DNA of 45,134 bases from Chara braunii (GCA_003427395.1 BFEA01000418.1:519602-564735); one strand, 5' to 3'. Positions 20,840 through 32,881 are shown, numbered from the stretch's first letter. A program made the numbers and translations. Notes: generated from the letters alone by a model not told the origin.

Positions 20840-21980
20840 AAGTGTCGCCCAGTTGCCGTCCTCGTTACCGAAGATGAGGAGGTATACTACGAGCGGGAGC
20901 GAGGGTTGATACGGCAGATGAAGGAGAACGCCACAGCAGGGCCGTACCGCATCAACGAAGGGAACGAAGGGAAGTTGATAATAGGGGAGTCTGGCTTCCT
21001 ACTGCCCCATGAAAGAGCATTAATGGTAGAATTAATGAAAAAGAGGCATCCCGCCTATGCGTTTAGCGATGAGGAGCGCGACAGGTTGAATGTGGACAAG
21101 ATTCCTTTGAACCGCATCCATACGTGCCGCATGAGCCATGAAACCTGAGAGGGGCACGATATCCTAATCCTGACGAAGAGAAAAAAGTGGTAGATTGCCT
21201 CGACGACAAGATACGTACGCATATCGCCGATTGCTCAAGTGGGTCATACGCATCCCCATAGTTTTGTTTCATCAAACCCAATTAGGACACTGCGATGGGT
21301 GCAAGATCTGTAGTGGCTGAATGCGGTGACTGTGCGAGATGCGGGAGGATTGCCAAGTGCGGATGCGCTGTCAGAATCCTGTGCTGGAATGCCTATAATT
21401 TCGCTCATAGACCTTTACTCCAGATATAACCAGTTTCCGGTCTATCCGCCAGACAGGCCGGTAACGGCAATGCATACGCCTCGAGGACTGATTCATATGA
21501 ATGTGGCTCCACAAGGATGGATCAATGCAGTAGCAATGGTTCAGCGAGCTATGATACGAGCCATGCAGTCTGTCATCCCGCATATCACACAACAATATAT
21601 TGATGACTTGGCGCTTTGTCTGGAAACATATTCAAGACCTTGATAAAGTCTTGAACCTACTTGAAGAGCATAACCTCACTGCAAGTGGGGCCAAATCCAG
21701 ACATTGCATGAGGGAAGCTACTATCTTGGGGTTCGTCTGTAGTGAAAAGGACCATCGGCTAGATGTAAAGAAGACTAACAAAATTATTGAGTGGCCAGTA
21801 CCATTTCACTTAATAACTGATGTTAAAAGCTTCCTCGGCACTTGTGGGTTTTGAAGGACTTTAGTCAAGAACTTCGCCGCCAAGATTGAGCATTTGAGAA
21901 AGTTGGTTCGTCAGGATTAGGAATGGATTTGGGGTGAAGAGCAGGAGAGAGTGGTGGCAGAAATGAAGGAAGAATTCCGA
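20840..21980 (+). pseudogene. Reverse transcriptase of the giant element, broken
   Basis: Upstream linker (PVAVLVTEDEEVYYERERGL near 20850-20920), then RT fingers (FLLPHERALMVELMKKRHPA), motif A ISLIDLYSRYNQF (catalytic Asp at 21410-21412), motif B-like VAPQGWINAVAMVQ, and the catalytic YIDD at 21596-21607 (QYIDDLALCLE). The thumb and connection follow in another frame (NLLEEHNLTASG, TILGFVCS, DVKSFLGTCGF). Breaks: a frameshift near 21128, stops near 21135 and 21255, a shift near 21300, a shift just after YIDD near 21620, and TAG near 21918. RT copies the element RNA into cDNA in the particle. Catalytic residues are kept although the frame is lost. Confidence 0.85.
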
Positions 21981-22694
21981 GAAGGGGATTGGTATTGGGA
22001 TCGCTCGACTATAATGCCACGGAAACAAGACCAGTCATTGTTGAAACGGATGTTGGGCCGACTGCCTTGGGTGGAGTTTTGATTTAGGCAGATACGGAAG
22101 GGAAGGAGAGACCGCTGCAATTCGAGAGCCGAACTCTCTATATCACTGAGAGAAACTACTCTTAGTTCAAGAGCGAGACTCTCGCCGCCGTTCACTGCCT
22201 GCGAATTTCTCGAAACTATATCTTTGGCAGAAGATTCATATTGAGAGTGGACCCGACTGCACTAGCTTATTCCCTGAGGAATTACGTTCCATCGGATCCA
22301 ACTGTTGCTAGATGGCCAACGTACATCTGGATGTTCAATTTTGAGTTGGAACGGATTCCTGGGAACAAGAATAGGGCGGACGGGCTGAACCGTATCGACT
22401 GGAATAAGCAAAAGGGGGAGACAGTAGAGAACACGCCCCCAGTTGATGGTTTTCTGGATCAGGAAGAGGACATCCGCCTTCACATTAATGAGTGGTCCCC
22501 ACGAGTACCTGGTTGCGTTAGTAATCTCATCTGGCATGCGCTAAACGGATATGATCAGAAAGCAGAGCTGGTGCTCAAGCCTTTCGAAGAGGTAGATCCA
22601 TGGGGCAACAAAGATTTCCAGTGGATGATGAAATTGGCGCTGGCATGCACACATAGTCTGGTGGAGAAGGTGAGAACAACAGAGGAAGGACCAG
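21980..22694 (+). pseudogene. RNase H and connection to integrase, giant element
   Basis: RPVIVETDVGPTALGGVL carries the first catalytic Asp (22049-22051). ERNYS..FKSETLAAVHCLR carries the conserved Glu, and NRADGLNRI the later Asp. This is the Ty3/gypsy RNase H that degrades the RNA strand of the hybrid. In-frame TAG codons near 22083 and 22163 both replace what is normally Gln in this family type. Frame entry is by a shift near 21980. The 3' part (22291 on) is tandemly duplicated out of frame. Confidence 0.8.
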
Positions 22695-23098
22695 ATCGGA
22701 TCCGACTGTTGCTAGATGGTTGACGTACATCTGGATGTTCAATTTTGAGTTGGAATGGATTCCTAGGAACAAGAACAGGGCAGACGGGCTGAACCGTATC
22801 AACTGGAATAAACAAGAGGGGGAGACAGTAGAGAACACACCCCCAGTTGATGGTTTTCTGGATCAGGAAGAGGACATCCGCCTTCACATTAATGAGTGGT
22901 CCCCGTGAGTACCTAGCTACGTTGGTCATCCCATCTGGCATGCGCTAAACGAGTATGAACAGAAAACAGAGCTGGTGCTCAAGCCTTTCGAAGAGAAAGA
23001 TCCATCGGGCAGCAAAGATGTCCAGTGGATGATGAAATTGGTGCTGGCAGACACGCATAGTCTGGTGGAGAAGGTGAGAACAATAGAGGAAGGACCAG
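22291..23098 (+). repeat. 404-bp tandem duplication in pol
   Basis: Copy 1 is 22291-22694 and copy 2 is 22695-23098; anchor words such as ATCGGATCC and AGAGGAAGGACCAG recur at exactly +404. Because 404 is not a multiple of 3, the second copy is in a different frame and contributes a coding break. By eye the copies differ at roughly 35-40 sites, mostly transitions, so the duplication is not recent. Confidence 0.9.
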
Positions 23099-24536
23099 AT
23101 CGGGTAGAGAGGCACGAGGAATTGATGAGAGAGATATATCTCCTCGTCAATACGCTTCTGCAGGGAAACTTTGATCAGATAGGCTCGTTGAATCCGACTG
23201 AGAATGAGGATGTGGTGCCAGAGAGCCAGGATGACGAGTTTGAGGAGGGGAAGATCGAAGAGGCATTCCGTGCAGAGGAATATGACGGAATCAACCTAGA
23301 GCTGGGACTTCTCCTATCGTGCGAAATGTGGGTAGGGATGCAAGTGAAAGTGCCCAGAAGATGAGTCATCTCTACTTGGTAAGAGATGGCAATTTTTTTG
23401 TAAAGAGGCAAGTGGGAAATCCCAGGAGGGTCGTATGTGGCAGAAACCATCAGATTGATGTTATAGCTGCGCTTCATGATGACATTGCGGGAGGACATCG
23501 AGGGGTTAGTGTCACATATGTCAAGATAAGCGAGTTATATTATTGGGATGAGATGATGAAGATGGTTAGCAAGTTCTGTCGTTCCTGCGTACCTTGTCAA
23601 GAACGATCTCCTCTGAGGCCAGGAGAGCCACTGCATCCAAGGCTAGAAAGGGAAGTGAGGGCCGTAGTATATCTCGACTTTCTTTTCATGCCACTTGGGG
23701 ATCATGGCTACAACTATATCTTTGATGCACGTGATAACCTTTCTGGCTTTGTAGACGGACGGGCCATATGTACGAAGACCGGGTCAGTCTTGGTAAGCTT
23801 CATCGAGGAGTATTACTTGCGTTATCCCTTTGTCAGAGAGTTCATAACGGATAGAGGGTCGGAGTTTACCTACCAGGAGGTGCAAGAGTTGTTATCAAGG
23901 TACGGCGTGGTAGTCAATTACACCACGACCGCGCACCCCCAAGCAAACGCTCCAGTGGAGGGAGGACATAGCACCATTACAAACCTTCTGGCTAAGTGGA
24001 CTGAAGGTAGGCCTAATCGGTGGGCAAGATACTTGAGGGCGGCGTTCTTTGTCGAGAATATTACGGTGAAAAGGACCACCGAATACGCACCGGCCACGCT
24101 ATGGTATGGGAGACACGCTACCTTACAAATTGAGAGCTTCCTAAAGACTTGGAGGCGTCAAGATTTAGAGGTCAACTTGTCTTTCGAGGAATTGCTCGAT
24201 GTTCGAGCACGACAGGTAGGCACGGTAGAGGAAAGAATTCAGGAGGCGTCCAACCAAGTGGAAAGGGGCCGTATGGAGAATAAGGCTCGTTGGGACCAGT
24301 TGGCGCGAGTATGAAAGGTACCCTTGGCAGTTGGAGACACCGTACTCCTGTATGACTCGTTCTTGGAGAAGCAGCGGTCCAGGAAACTTGACAAAGAGTG
24401 GTTAGGTCCCTATCGAATTGTGCGATGTGGAGATTTCAGCGCATACCAAATTGAAGAGCTAGATGAGACAGAATGAAAGGATTGGGTGTCAGGAACGAGA
24501 CTGAAGAAGTTTGTGGCAAGAGAAGAGGTGAGATAG
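23099..24536 (+). pseudogene. Integrase of the giant element, broken
   Basis: An acidic linker (23150-23330) is followed by the HHCC zinc domain (LHDDIAGGH...CRSCVPCQ, about 23473-23600). The catalytic core has the first Asp in VVYLDFLFM, the second in FITDRGSEF and Glu in APVEGGH. There are exactly 35 residues between the second Asp and the Glu: DD35E. The C-terminal domain has the GPY motif (KEWLGPYRIVR, near 24399-24430) and LKKFVAREE at the end. Breaks: a frameshift near 23330-23360, TGA at 24312 and TGA near 24474; 24312 fits a CGA-to-TGA change. I see no chromodomain here. Integrase would insert the cDNA and make the 4-bp duplication seen. Confidence 0.85.
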
Positions 24537-24689
24537 ACAATCCAACGCCCTTAGAGTAGGATGATGGGATGTGTAGATTGGATAAGGGGTGCATGATGTA
24601 TGTGTTTGGTTTGACATGAACTTGCCATAATTTACCACATGTTTACTTACCCCAATGTGTGTCTGTTGTCTCCTTCGCCTGTTGTGCAG
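24528..24689 (+). other. Candidate intron between integrase and the extra ORF
   Basis: AG|GTGAG at the end of the integrase frame and a pyrimidine-rich tract ending TTGTGCAG|G just before the ATG of the next ORF: a canonical GT-AG pair 162 bp apart. Splicing could place the downstream ORF on a subgenomic message. Not proven; splice-like pairs also occur by chance. Confidence 0.3.
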
Positions 24690-24711
24690 GTCTGACTTTG
24701 CGAAGACAGTC

Positions 24712-27085
24712 ATGCCAAGAGGAGGGAGGGGGACACGACCGCCACGGAGGCCGTTGGGAGCGGCATGAGGTTATGAGCGGCATGGGTCTCGCTACCGAGA
24801 GAGTACGCCCGTGTATGATGATGGGGATATAGAGCTATTCCTGGACGATTTTCGGGGGTATGCCGAGCGTATGGGTTGGACCATGGATCAGACGATTGAG
24901 TGGTTGGGAGGAGCTGGGAGGTTCACCGAGGCCATCGCACAGATTCGTAAGGAGGCGAGGACGTGGCCAGAGGTGGAGGCGAGGATGCAGGAGTTACGAC
25001 CATCGCCTGTAGGACCTGGCGGCAGATCGATCCGCCTAGAGATCGGGAATGTGGAGGATTTCATCCCCGCCTTCGAGAAGTTCATGCACGATCAAGGCAT
25101 ATTGAGGGATGAGTGGGCGAGGACGTTACCCCTATGGACCAGAAAGGCAGAGAGACCCTTGGCTAGGCAGATCAGAGATATGGCTCGGGACTGGGAGAGT
25201 TACAGGGCACCTTTGAGAGAGGCATTTCGACGACCAGAGCCACCTCAGCCTAGAGTCGAGAGACGCCTGAGGAGCAAAAGGCAGAGGGACCCTGAGTCCA
25301 GAAAGGCCAGGCCATCTCGAGGGGGACGGAAAGCACTCGCCAGGCGAGAGGAGGAGTTGGTCCTCGAGACTGAGGGGCGAGGGGCATACCCTGAGTGCGG
25401 ATTGGGGCCGGTGGAGTTCCATCGCTTTACTGAGGGAGGGCTGGGAGAATCTCCACAGCACACACGGGAGGATATGCCAGCATCTGGAGCGCTGCTGCAG
25501 GAGTTGGAGGCACATTTAGATGTCTCACAGTGGAGAGTACCGCCGATGAGCGAGGGGCGTGACGAGACAGCAGGGGAGGTGCCACGAGAGGAGGTCCAGG
25601 ACCCTGAGCGAGGTCGAGTACTGAGAGGGGACATGCTGTAGAGGAGGTGATAGAGGTTGAGGAGGATACTCCCCCTCAAACGTCGGCCGTGGGATTGAGA
25701 CTGGGGAATACGCCAGAAGGCGCACACGGTGAAGGGAAGGAATCGCGGCAAGAGGAGATCCCGCTACCATCACCAGAGGCGATCCCTTCGTCAGGAGTGA
25801 GGATGGAGATGGAGAGGGGGAGAGCTGACCGGAGGAGAGAGGCCCTGGCTATGATTGACATACACCCCAGGAGCCACGCCAGGCAGAGAGAGAGATGGGA
25901 ACTGAGGTTCCAGGGAGAGCCGACCATCGCACGAGGGAGAGAGTACCAACAGGGGAGACAACTGAAGAGAAACGAACCAGAGTTGGGAGACGTTTGGATG
26001 AAATCTGGCAGGAAAGACAGAGGTTAGAGGAGGCAAGAGCGCTCCCAGATCAGCCACCACCACCTAAGCCATACGAAATCAAGCAGATGTGGGACGAGTT
26101 CGTTGACCAGCATGGCGAGGGATTGACGGCTCCGGAAAAGGCAGAAGTTGGAACTTCGAGGAAGGCGGATGAGTACTTGGACCGAAAGATCCGCTTCCTG
26201 GCCAAGACATCCTTTGATAGATATCTGATGTTGGAAGATGACCTGGCCAGAAAGAAGATGAAGGAAGTGAGCCATGGAGTACGTCTGGAGGCAGTTGAGG
26301 TTGAGGTCCGAGAGCTCAGGGCATTGGTGGCTAGTCAAGTCGCCACCATCCGAGACTTGAGGCAACAACCTCGAGATGAGGGTGATACGGCTGAGAGAGA
26401 AGAGTTAGCCAAGATGGTGGATAGGGCAGAGAGAAGCCGGCGTGGAGAGCAGAGAGAGACAGGGCATGGCTTATCAAGGCAGTCATCCGCAGTTGAACTC
26501 CCCCAAGGGGTCGTCCATGGGAAGAGCCATCTTGGAGCCTGAGGAGGCAAAAGCCAAGAGGGAGGCAGAGAGAGAGGCCTTCGAGTTTAGAGCCCCTACT
26601 GAACTCGCCACACTGCCCATGGCAGTTGTAGAACCCACGATGGCAGCTACGACATTATCAGTTGGAGGGGGGCTGCAGACGGCCAACAGTGAGCCAGTCC
26701 AGGGCTCAGCAGAGGGGTCTATGGATGTGCTTCTCAAGGCGGTTCACACTATGTAGGAGAAGGCGAGTTTATTTTCACCTGAGCAGAGGATGGAGGAGCC
26801 TTCTAAGAGAGAGATAGGGATTGCGATAGAGGACGTCATCGAGGGCAGGCCCCAGAGGTTGGATACATCTGAGTATACGTCAGAGGGGATTGAGATACGA
26901 CCAGGGCCTAATACTCCGGAGTTCGAGACAGGACCAGAAAAGCCTATGGATGTCCCCTAGCGTCATGAGGTGGCCAGAGAGGCGAGCAAGACACAATCGC
27001 TGCCAGAATCTAAAAAGAAAAAAAAGAGAGGTTGCAGATCAGGTGACTCATCTTGTTTTTTCTGCAAGAGCTTTTGCAGTGTCCT
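24712..27085 (+). pseudogene. Extra Gag-like ORF downstream of integrase, broken
   Basis: The start is the ATG at 24712 (MPRGGRGTRPPRRPLGAA), basic at the N-terminus; TGA at 24766. Next comes a helical, tryptophan-containing region (IELFLDDFRGYAERMGWT, VEDFIPAFEKFMHDQGI..LPLWTRKAE, 24820-25150) that resembles retrotransposon capsid. Then follow a long charged E/R/P-rich stretch, a coiled-coil-like stretch (about 26160-26460) and a lysine run (about 27010-27029). The end has CFFCK (27054-27068) and, in a shifted frame, LQCPKF: the two ends of a CCHC knuckle with its middle missing. Frameshifts lie near 25640, 26020 and 26480-26540, with stops near 26754 and 26958. I read it as a second Gag-type protein. 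It could instead be a lineage-specific accessory or envelope-position protein; I see no signal peptide or membrane segment. Confidence 0.6.
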
Positions 27086-29022
27086 AAGTTCTTAAAGAAC
27101 TTGGCTGAAGGGAAGGTTACAGAGAGCGGTTGAAGGATGTATGATAGATAGGGTAGGGTAGTAGAGCGATCTGCCGATGGGGTTAGGGATCAGCTGTACA
27201 GGCAGAACCAGGAGGAAATGAGTGAGTAGGGACTGGTTCGCCTAAGAGTGGGCAGCCATTAGGTTATGTTTTGGTGAGGATGGAATGGACTTGGGTCGTA
27301 GGTCAGACGCATGTTTCTATTTGACTCTTTTTGTCTTTGCATTATTAGGAGGTTTGGATACCTATGCCGTTGAGTGTACGGATGAAGGATTACACTATAG
27401 GGTGTCCGTCGATATTTGGACAATGTGAGATAGCACGTGTGTACTGAGGTTGTCTTTTTGACATTGACAGAGAGATTTTGGGTTGTGTTAGTAATTCTCT
27501 TGTACGATTGACCATGTACTATATTGAGGGTGACTTGAGTTGTTTTGATTAATTCGTAAAACGAGGTTATTGTATATGTTTTTTGATGAGGTGTCTCATT
27601 CTTGAGTATGTTTTTGAGTTGAGTACTATTTGAGACTACTCTTTGTATATAACGATCACAGATTCACAATCACTCTCACATGTGTGGTTTTATCCTAATG
27701 TATGATGATTTTATATGAAAATGTATGAGGAACATCTTCAATGCTTTGTATTTTGTAAATGTGAATGGATGTGAACTGTCTACTCTTCGGTATACTCGTG
27801 CAATCTGCCCACGGGCAGGTGATAGGACCGTGCATAAGGAGAGGGAGTGCAGTCTGTTTTTGTGGAAAGAGTAAGAACCCTAAGGGTTTTATGAGTCTTT
27901 AAGACTAGAATGCTTACCATGCCGAATGTTATTGTTGAGTTGTGGTAGGGGACTCATAGGTTGGCCTCTTGGTTTGAGTGTCGCCCTTTGTGGGAAGGGC
28001 AGTCTCTTGTTTGTTTGAAGACTCATTTTCAGAAAGGGAATATGTATTAAAAGGTCGCATGGAAGTTCATCCTAGAAAAAGAAGGGATGACTGGGAGACT
28101 CATTGAGAGAGACCTCCTTCATATGAAAAGGAGGTAAATAGATTCAATGGCATGGTAGACTGATTTTGAATGATAAAGCCTGACGAGAAGGACCACATTT
28201 TTTGTTTGGCCATTATTGAAATTTTCAAGAAAGTCGCAATAATAAGCTTCATTGAGAGATGTCACTGAGAGGTGACCTTCTTGCTCTGATCAAGCAAGGA
28301 GGTCACGGCCTTGTGAACCTGGCGGCAATTTTGTTTTGTGAAAGTGGAGAGGTTGCCGTATTTCTCTGTGTAGTCCCACAAAGGACTGATAAATATCTTT
28401 TATGTGTGATAGACCTCTGCGCAGTCCCGCAGTAGGCCTGTATTGTTGCGACACATCATCCAGACACTTTTGCTAATCTTAGGGCATTTATGACAATACC
28501 AAGCTAACGGTAAAGTTTAGCATCGCTAAGGCGCAACCCCTAGTGTCGGCTGCTGATCGGCTTAACCTGAACAGCGGGCCCACGTCTCACCAGAAGGGGT
28601 AAAGACTTAATGGGGTGTGGCCACCCAGAAGGGTTTTACCTGCCGCGGGATGGTGTGGGATAAGAGTCGAGTCTTGAATGTTTATCAGGAAAAAACCTAT
28701 CGTGGCGCAACCTGCGAGGGCACTACCGCTAAAATAACAAACGCGGTGGGTCGTAGATCTGGCACGATCACCCAGACTATGGTGGATCAGGATGGAGACC
28801 TGACCTTCTTGTACTAAACTGCAGGTGAGATTTGTGTATATATATATGTTTGATTGTAAAATTTATTGGAGGGATGCAAGAATGTCTTCAAAAGGTCTCA
28901 GTTAGGGTCCGCGTCCTTGGTTATGACCTTGTTTACAGGGTAGAGACTAGAGACACCTAACGAGAAGTCGACGTTTGTCTAGGACAAAGGGGAGAGGACG
29001 ATTGAGGAATCCATTTCAGACT
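27086..29022 (+). other. Noncoding 3' internal region of the giant element
   Basis: No recognised protein. The first about 200 bp still carry traces of the extra ORF. The rest is T/G-rich. A short ORF at 28617-28817 (66 codons) has no family signature. A strong hairpin lies at 28272-28306: GTGACCTTCTTGC pairs with GCAAGGAGGTCAC with one G-T wobble. Confidence 0.5.
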
Positions 29023-29102
29023 TATGCTGTAGTATAGTGATAAGTATCCCGCTGTCCTAGTGTCAGGACAATGGAGGCCCAGGTTGGAATCCTGGCAGCA
29101 TA
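29023..29102 (+). tRNA. tRNA-Asp-like cloverleaf (probable pseudogene)
   Basis: Perfect 7-bp acceptor stem TATGCTG (29023-29029) / CAGCATA (29096-29102). D-arm GTAT-AGTGATAA-GTAT (29032-29047), very like tRNA-Asp. Anticodon arm TGTCC-TAGTGTCA-GGACA (29053-29070), whose loop contains T-GTC-A, the Asp anticodon in its normal context, but is 8 nt rather than 7. T-arm CCAGG-TTGGAAT-CCTGG (29079-29095). There are 5 nt instead of 1 between the D and anticodon arms, and the T loop has TTGG instead of TTCG, so it is probably not a working tRNA. It lies 157 bp before the 3' LTR of an element whose primer site is also tRNA-Asp type. The D-arm has some likeness to tRNA-His too. Confidence 0.55.
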
Positions 29103-30539
29103 AAGTTTTGGTTGGAATGGATTGATGGAGGCCTCGAACCTGAGTCTATCGGCTAATCGGATTGGTTCCTTTCTCGTCAGCATTTGGAATTCCGGATGGA
29201 TTTATAACTTTCTGATTTGGCGAAGTGACGGAGACATTGCTTAATATGGTCCGGTAACCTGTCGGTGCGAATACCCTGACAAGGGTATCCACCCTTTTTT
29301 TTACAAATGATAGGCAGTTTGATTAAATGAGAATTTTTTTGGATTGTTCGCGCGCGTTGTGATAATTGCCGGCGCGTAGACTGAAGGTTAGTAGAATCAA
29401 GAGAGAGAATGTGTGGGCACGCAGGTTGAAGGCGCACGTTATCCTCTTCCTTTTGATAACTGTGAAAACTGGAATTAGTCGTTGGTCATATTTTTATTTT
29501 TTTTATTAAAGTAGGGTCCGCATCGTGAGTGGTACGTTTGTCGGTGGCCTATGTGTACGGACGGAGGATGGCATCGACAACGGTGTGATATTAAAACGTT
29601 TCGGTAAGTTCGCACGTCTCACTGTATTCGTTTATATAGGTGTCCGCTAACACTAGACCCAACCTTGGGCCTAGTACTAGCGGTTACGGCTTCAGTCTTT
29701 CATCAAAGAGATTCAGGGATCGAGATTGAGCGGCGACGGTGCAAGAATATCAGAGTAGTGTGAGTGGACCGAAGGGTTAGGGGCTCGACAGGGCTATCCC
29801 CATTGGTTTTGTTGTCAGCGACGTCAGATTAGAGTCGGCATTTTCTACGTAAATCATTTTAGCGTCGTATTTATTATTTTTTTGTTATGACCTAGCGTTC
29901 ATTAACCCGGACGCGACGCCGGGTTCAGTAGCCGACACGACAACCGAGGACCTTGGGTGTGCGCCTCGTGTGGCGGGTTCGCATGTTTGGGATACTAGTG
30001 AAGGTCCTCTGTCACGCTGCTGCTGAGAACCGGGCGCGGTCAGGGCTCGAGGTTGTAATTGCACTTGAGGCAAAAGGGGTCGGTGATGCAGAATGTTTAT
30101 GACCTGTGTTTCGGGTCCGGTGAAGTTGCGTGGGGGTGTGTGGTGTGACCGGAATTGCCTAGGTGCGACTACAATTTGTTCTCGTGACTGCGCCAAAGTT
30201 AGCCTGTACAGTATTATAGGGAACCCCGTAAGCAACCACATCCGTGCTCAAGCCGCCAGCAGGGGAACATGTGGGAGCTGCACCCTTCAGCTGGTGCGAT
30301 ATAGGCTACAACGTGTGAGCGATACCAGCCGGGGGTTAGCCGGTAGCTTTAGAACCGAGCTCCGTCGGAAAGTCGGCCTGTTAGGGGCCAGGGGTGGTGG
30401 TAACTATGCCNGAGGCCTGAGTTGGTATCGGCATTTGCACCAACCGACCTAAGGTAGCCAGTACACCTGTGTGAGGCNGAGANACAGGCCCAGTTTNGAA
30501 ACTGGTCTTGTACAGTCCTGATTGCGGGACTGGCGAACT

Positions 30540-30635
30540 GTCCTTCGGGACATCTGTTAAAATTAGAGTGATGTAGAGGAGATTAGCACGGCCCCTGCAC
30601 GAGGATGACAGGATATAAATGAAAAGGGAGCGCGG
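30540..30635 (+). ncRNA. U6 snRNA-like sequence in the 3' LTR
   Basis: Identical in every base to 10465-10560 and in the same place in the LTR, with the same altered ACAGAGA box (GTAGAGG) and following T-runs (30644-30653). The identity includes surrounding N positions, so this copy is not independent evidence; one of the two may come from consensus filling. Confidence 0.6.
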
Positions 30636-32881
30636 CTAATCTGTTTTCTTTTTCCCATTTTTCTTTCTTTCCTCCTTNTGTGTTCGCTATCGGGTGAAGT
30701 CCGACGCTGCGAAGCTGGCTGCGATCGGAGGCGGCTGTAGCGGAGCGCACAAAAGGAGACGGGGGTCAGGGCCTGTGAGAGAAGGAGGAACCAGGACGGG
30801 TTTTCGCGCTGCATATAGTCGAAGACTGGAAATAGAGGGAGTGAGCATGGCAGAATCGGAAAAACCACTGATCGCGCTCGTTCATTAACGAAAACGAGCG
30901 ACTTGAGACTTGTTTCTGGTATTTTTTGGGCGGGCGATCTCGGTGATGAGGTTAGTTTTGATGATAAGTTAGCATATTGGGAGGTTAGTGGAGAAAGTAG
31001 TGCGCNAAGTACAACGATAGCGGGACAACGAAGGGGCATGGTGAAGACGGAGAACTGAGATTCCACCCGATTCTGATAGGGATCGGGCGAAGTAACATGG
31101 TGAACGAGGGTTTTGTAGGTGGGCGACCCCGGATATAGTGTTGGTTCTAGTGATAGATCAGTAGATTATGAGTTAGCAGGGAAAAGGCCGCGTGTGGAGG
31201 TATTGGGAAGCACGGATATGGTAGGAAGGGGAAGGGCCTCTTCCGTTTGTTCGATTGTAAGTTAGAGGAAGAAGCGAGTCGGTTTGGAGACTTTACAGTC
31301 GAGCGAACCTGGTTTCAACGTTAGGAGTAGTGAGAGAACAACAGGCCGAGAGCTACTATGTAAACAGGGTGCGCGAGGAAGTGTCGGGGAACGAAGTCAA
31401 TGATGAAGGCGAGCGGAAGAAAGCTGGAGGGTGTATGGCGCTACCGACTGTGAGCGGAAACGGACGAGGGAGGGACCTATCTTGGGTTCGTTGCACAGGC
31501 CGAGTTCAGATGGGGGTCAGATTTTGGACAAGGGAGAGGTATTGGTAGGAGAGGGGATGTAGGCTGCGCGTAGGAGGGAAGATGTTAGCCTCGAGTAAAT
31601 ACTTCCACACGTTTAGGGAAGGTTCACTCCTATCACTGTCGTTTAGATTAGTGGGAGCAGCGTAACGACCAGCCAGGGTTGGGGACTTACCTAATAGAAA
31701 TGCTACGGAAAAGGCCCCACTATCAAGCCGCGATGTAGAATAAAGACGTGCTAATTGCATTTGGATTGTCGGCGCACTTGCCCGTGATCTAGTGGTGGAT
31801 TCACTGATCATCCTTACAATTCTCGGTGAAAGAATGTGGTACGGTTCGTCGCTACACATCTCGATTGGTCGCTGCGGCTGCTATTGCGGGGCAGTGGTTT
31901 TGCACACTCCTTGACGAGTTTTAACATTCGTTGGTGCTACTGGAATTCGTCGTGTGTAGCTGCTATTTGCTGAGCAAGGCGGTTGTCGTGCCTCCACCAT
32001 ACTCTCGTCGCGTATAGGCTGTCAGCGGTGGCACCTGGAGACTTACTGACTGACTGATACATTGCCCAAATCATGGGGTGGAGGTGGCACGAGGCAGAGT
32101 GTTGATCCAGAGAACCACTTGCCATGCTGGGCGTTGCCCACCCAGTTCACAGCGGTAAAAGTCAGGCCATGCTATGAGGTTGCAGTTCTGAGCAGCAGGT
32201 TCAACAAGGGGGCGGCCACAAGAAGCTGACTAGACTGTGACCATACACCTTGAGCCGCGAAGCTATGGATAGATTGAGCTAGCTGGAGTGGGGAGTGTTG
32301 GTTGTGGACTGAGGATTGCCAGAAAGGCAGTATTTGGCAATTTGGCGTTAGCTTCGACCAAGCCATTACTACGCTTTTAACCGCCATTGTGGGCCCCTCA
32401 GGCCTATGAAGGGACCAAGGCTCTCTCCTGCGAGTCTAAGTGCACCCCGCTTGTATCTGAGAGTCTCAATGACATCTACTTTTGCCATTCTTACGCTAAG
32501 TCTAGTCCAACTCTGAGAGGAAGGCGGCATGTGGGATTGCAACCCGTAGGACCACAACAAGACGCTGTGGGGAGGCAACCCACTGATTGTGGAAACTCTA
32601 CCGGAACTCAGGAGGAGTTCTGGAGGCAGGGAACTGAGAGGTAACACTTCATCTCCTTCTATAAACCCCGTTATAACCTTTACCTATATTCCTTGCTATG
32701 TTTTGATTACGTATGCTGTGTGTACCCCTACTTTGACTTTCAGTTTACTTTCAGGATAGAACTCAGACCAAGTAAAGAAATATATGTTTAATGTCAGTTC
32801 CAGTTTTATTGTTTAACTGAAAGCAGATTGTCAGTTGCATCTGGGGGAAGGATGGGAGAAAGACTGTCTTGCTTGAGTTTG

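Noticed and set aside
28617-28817. 66-codon ORF in the 3' internal region as a gene
   Set aside because: No recognised motif and no support from context; kept as noncoding.
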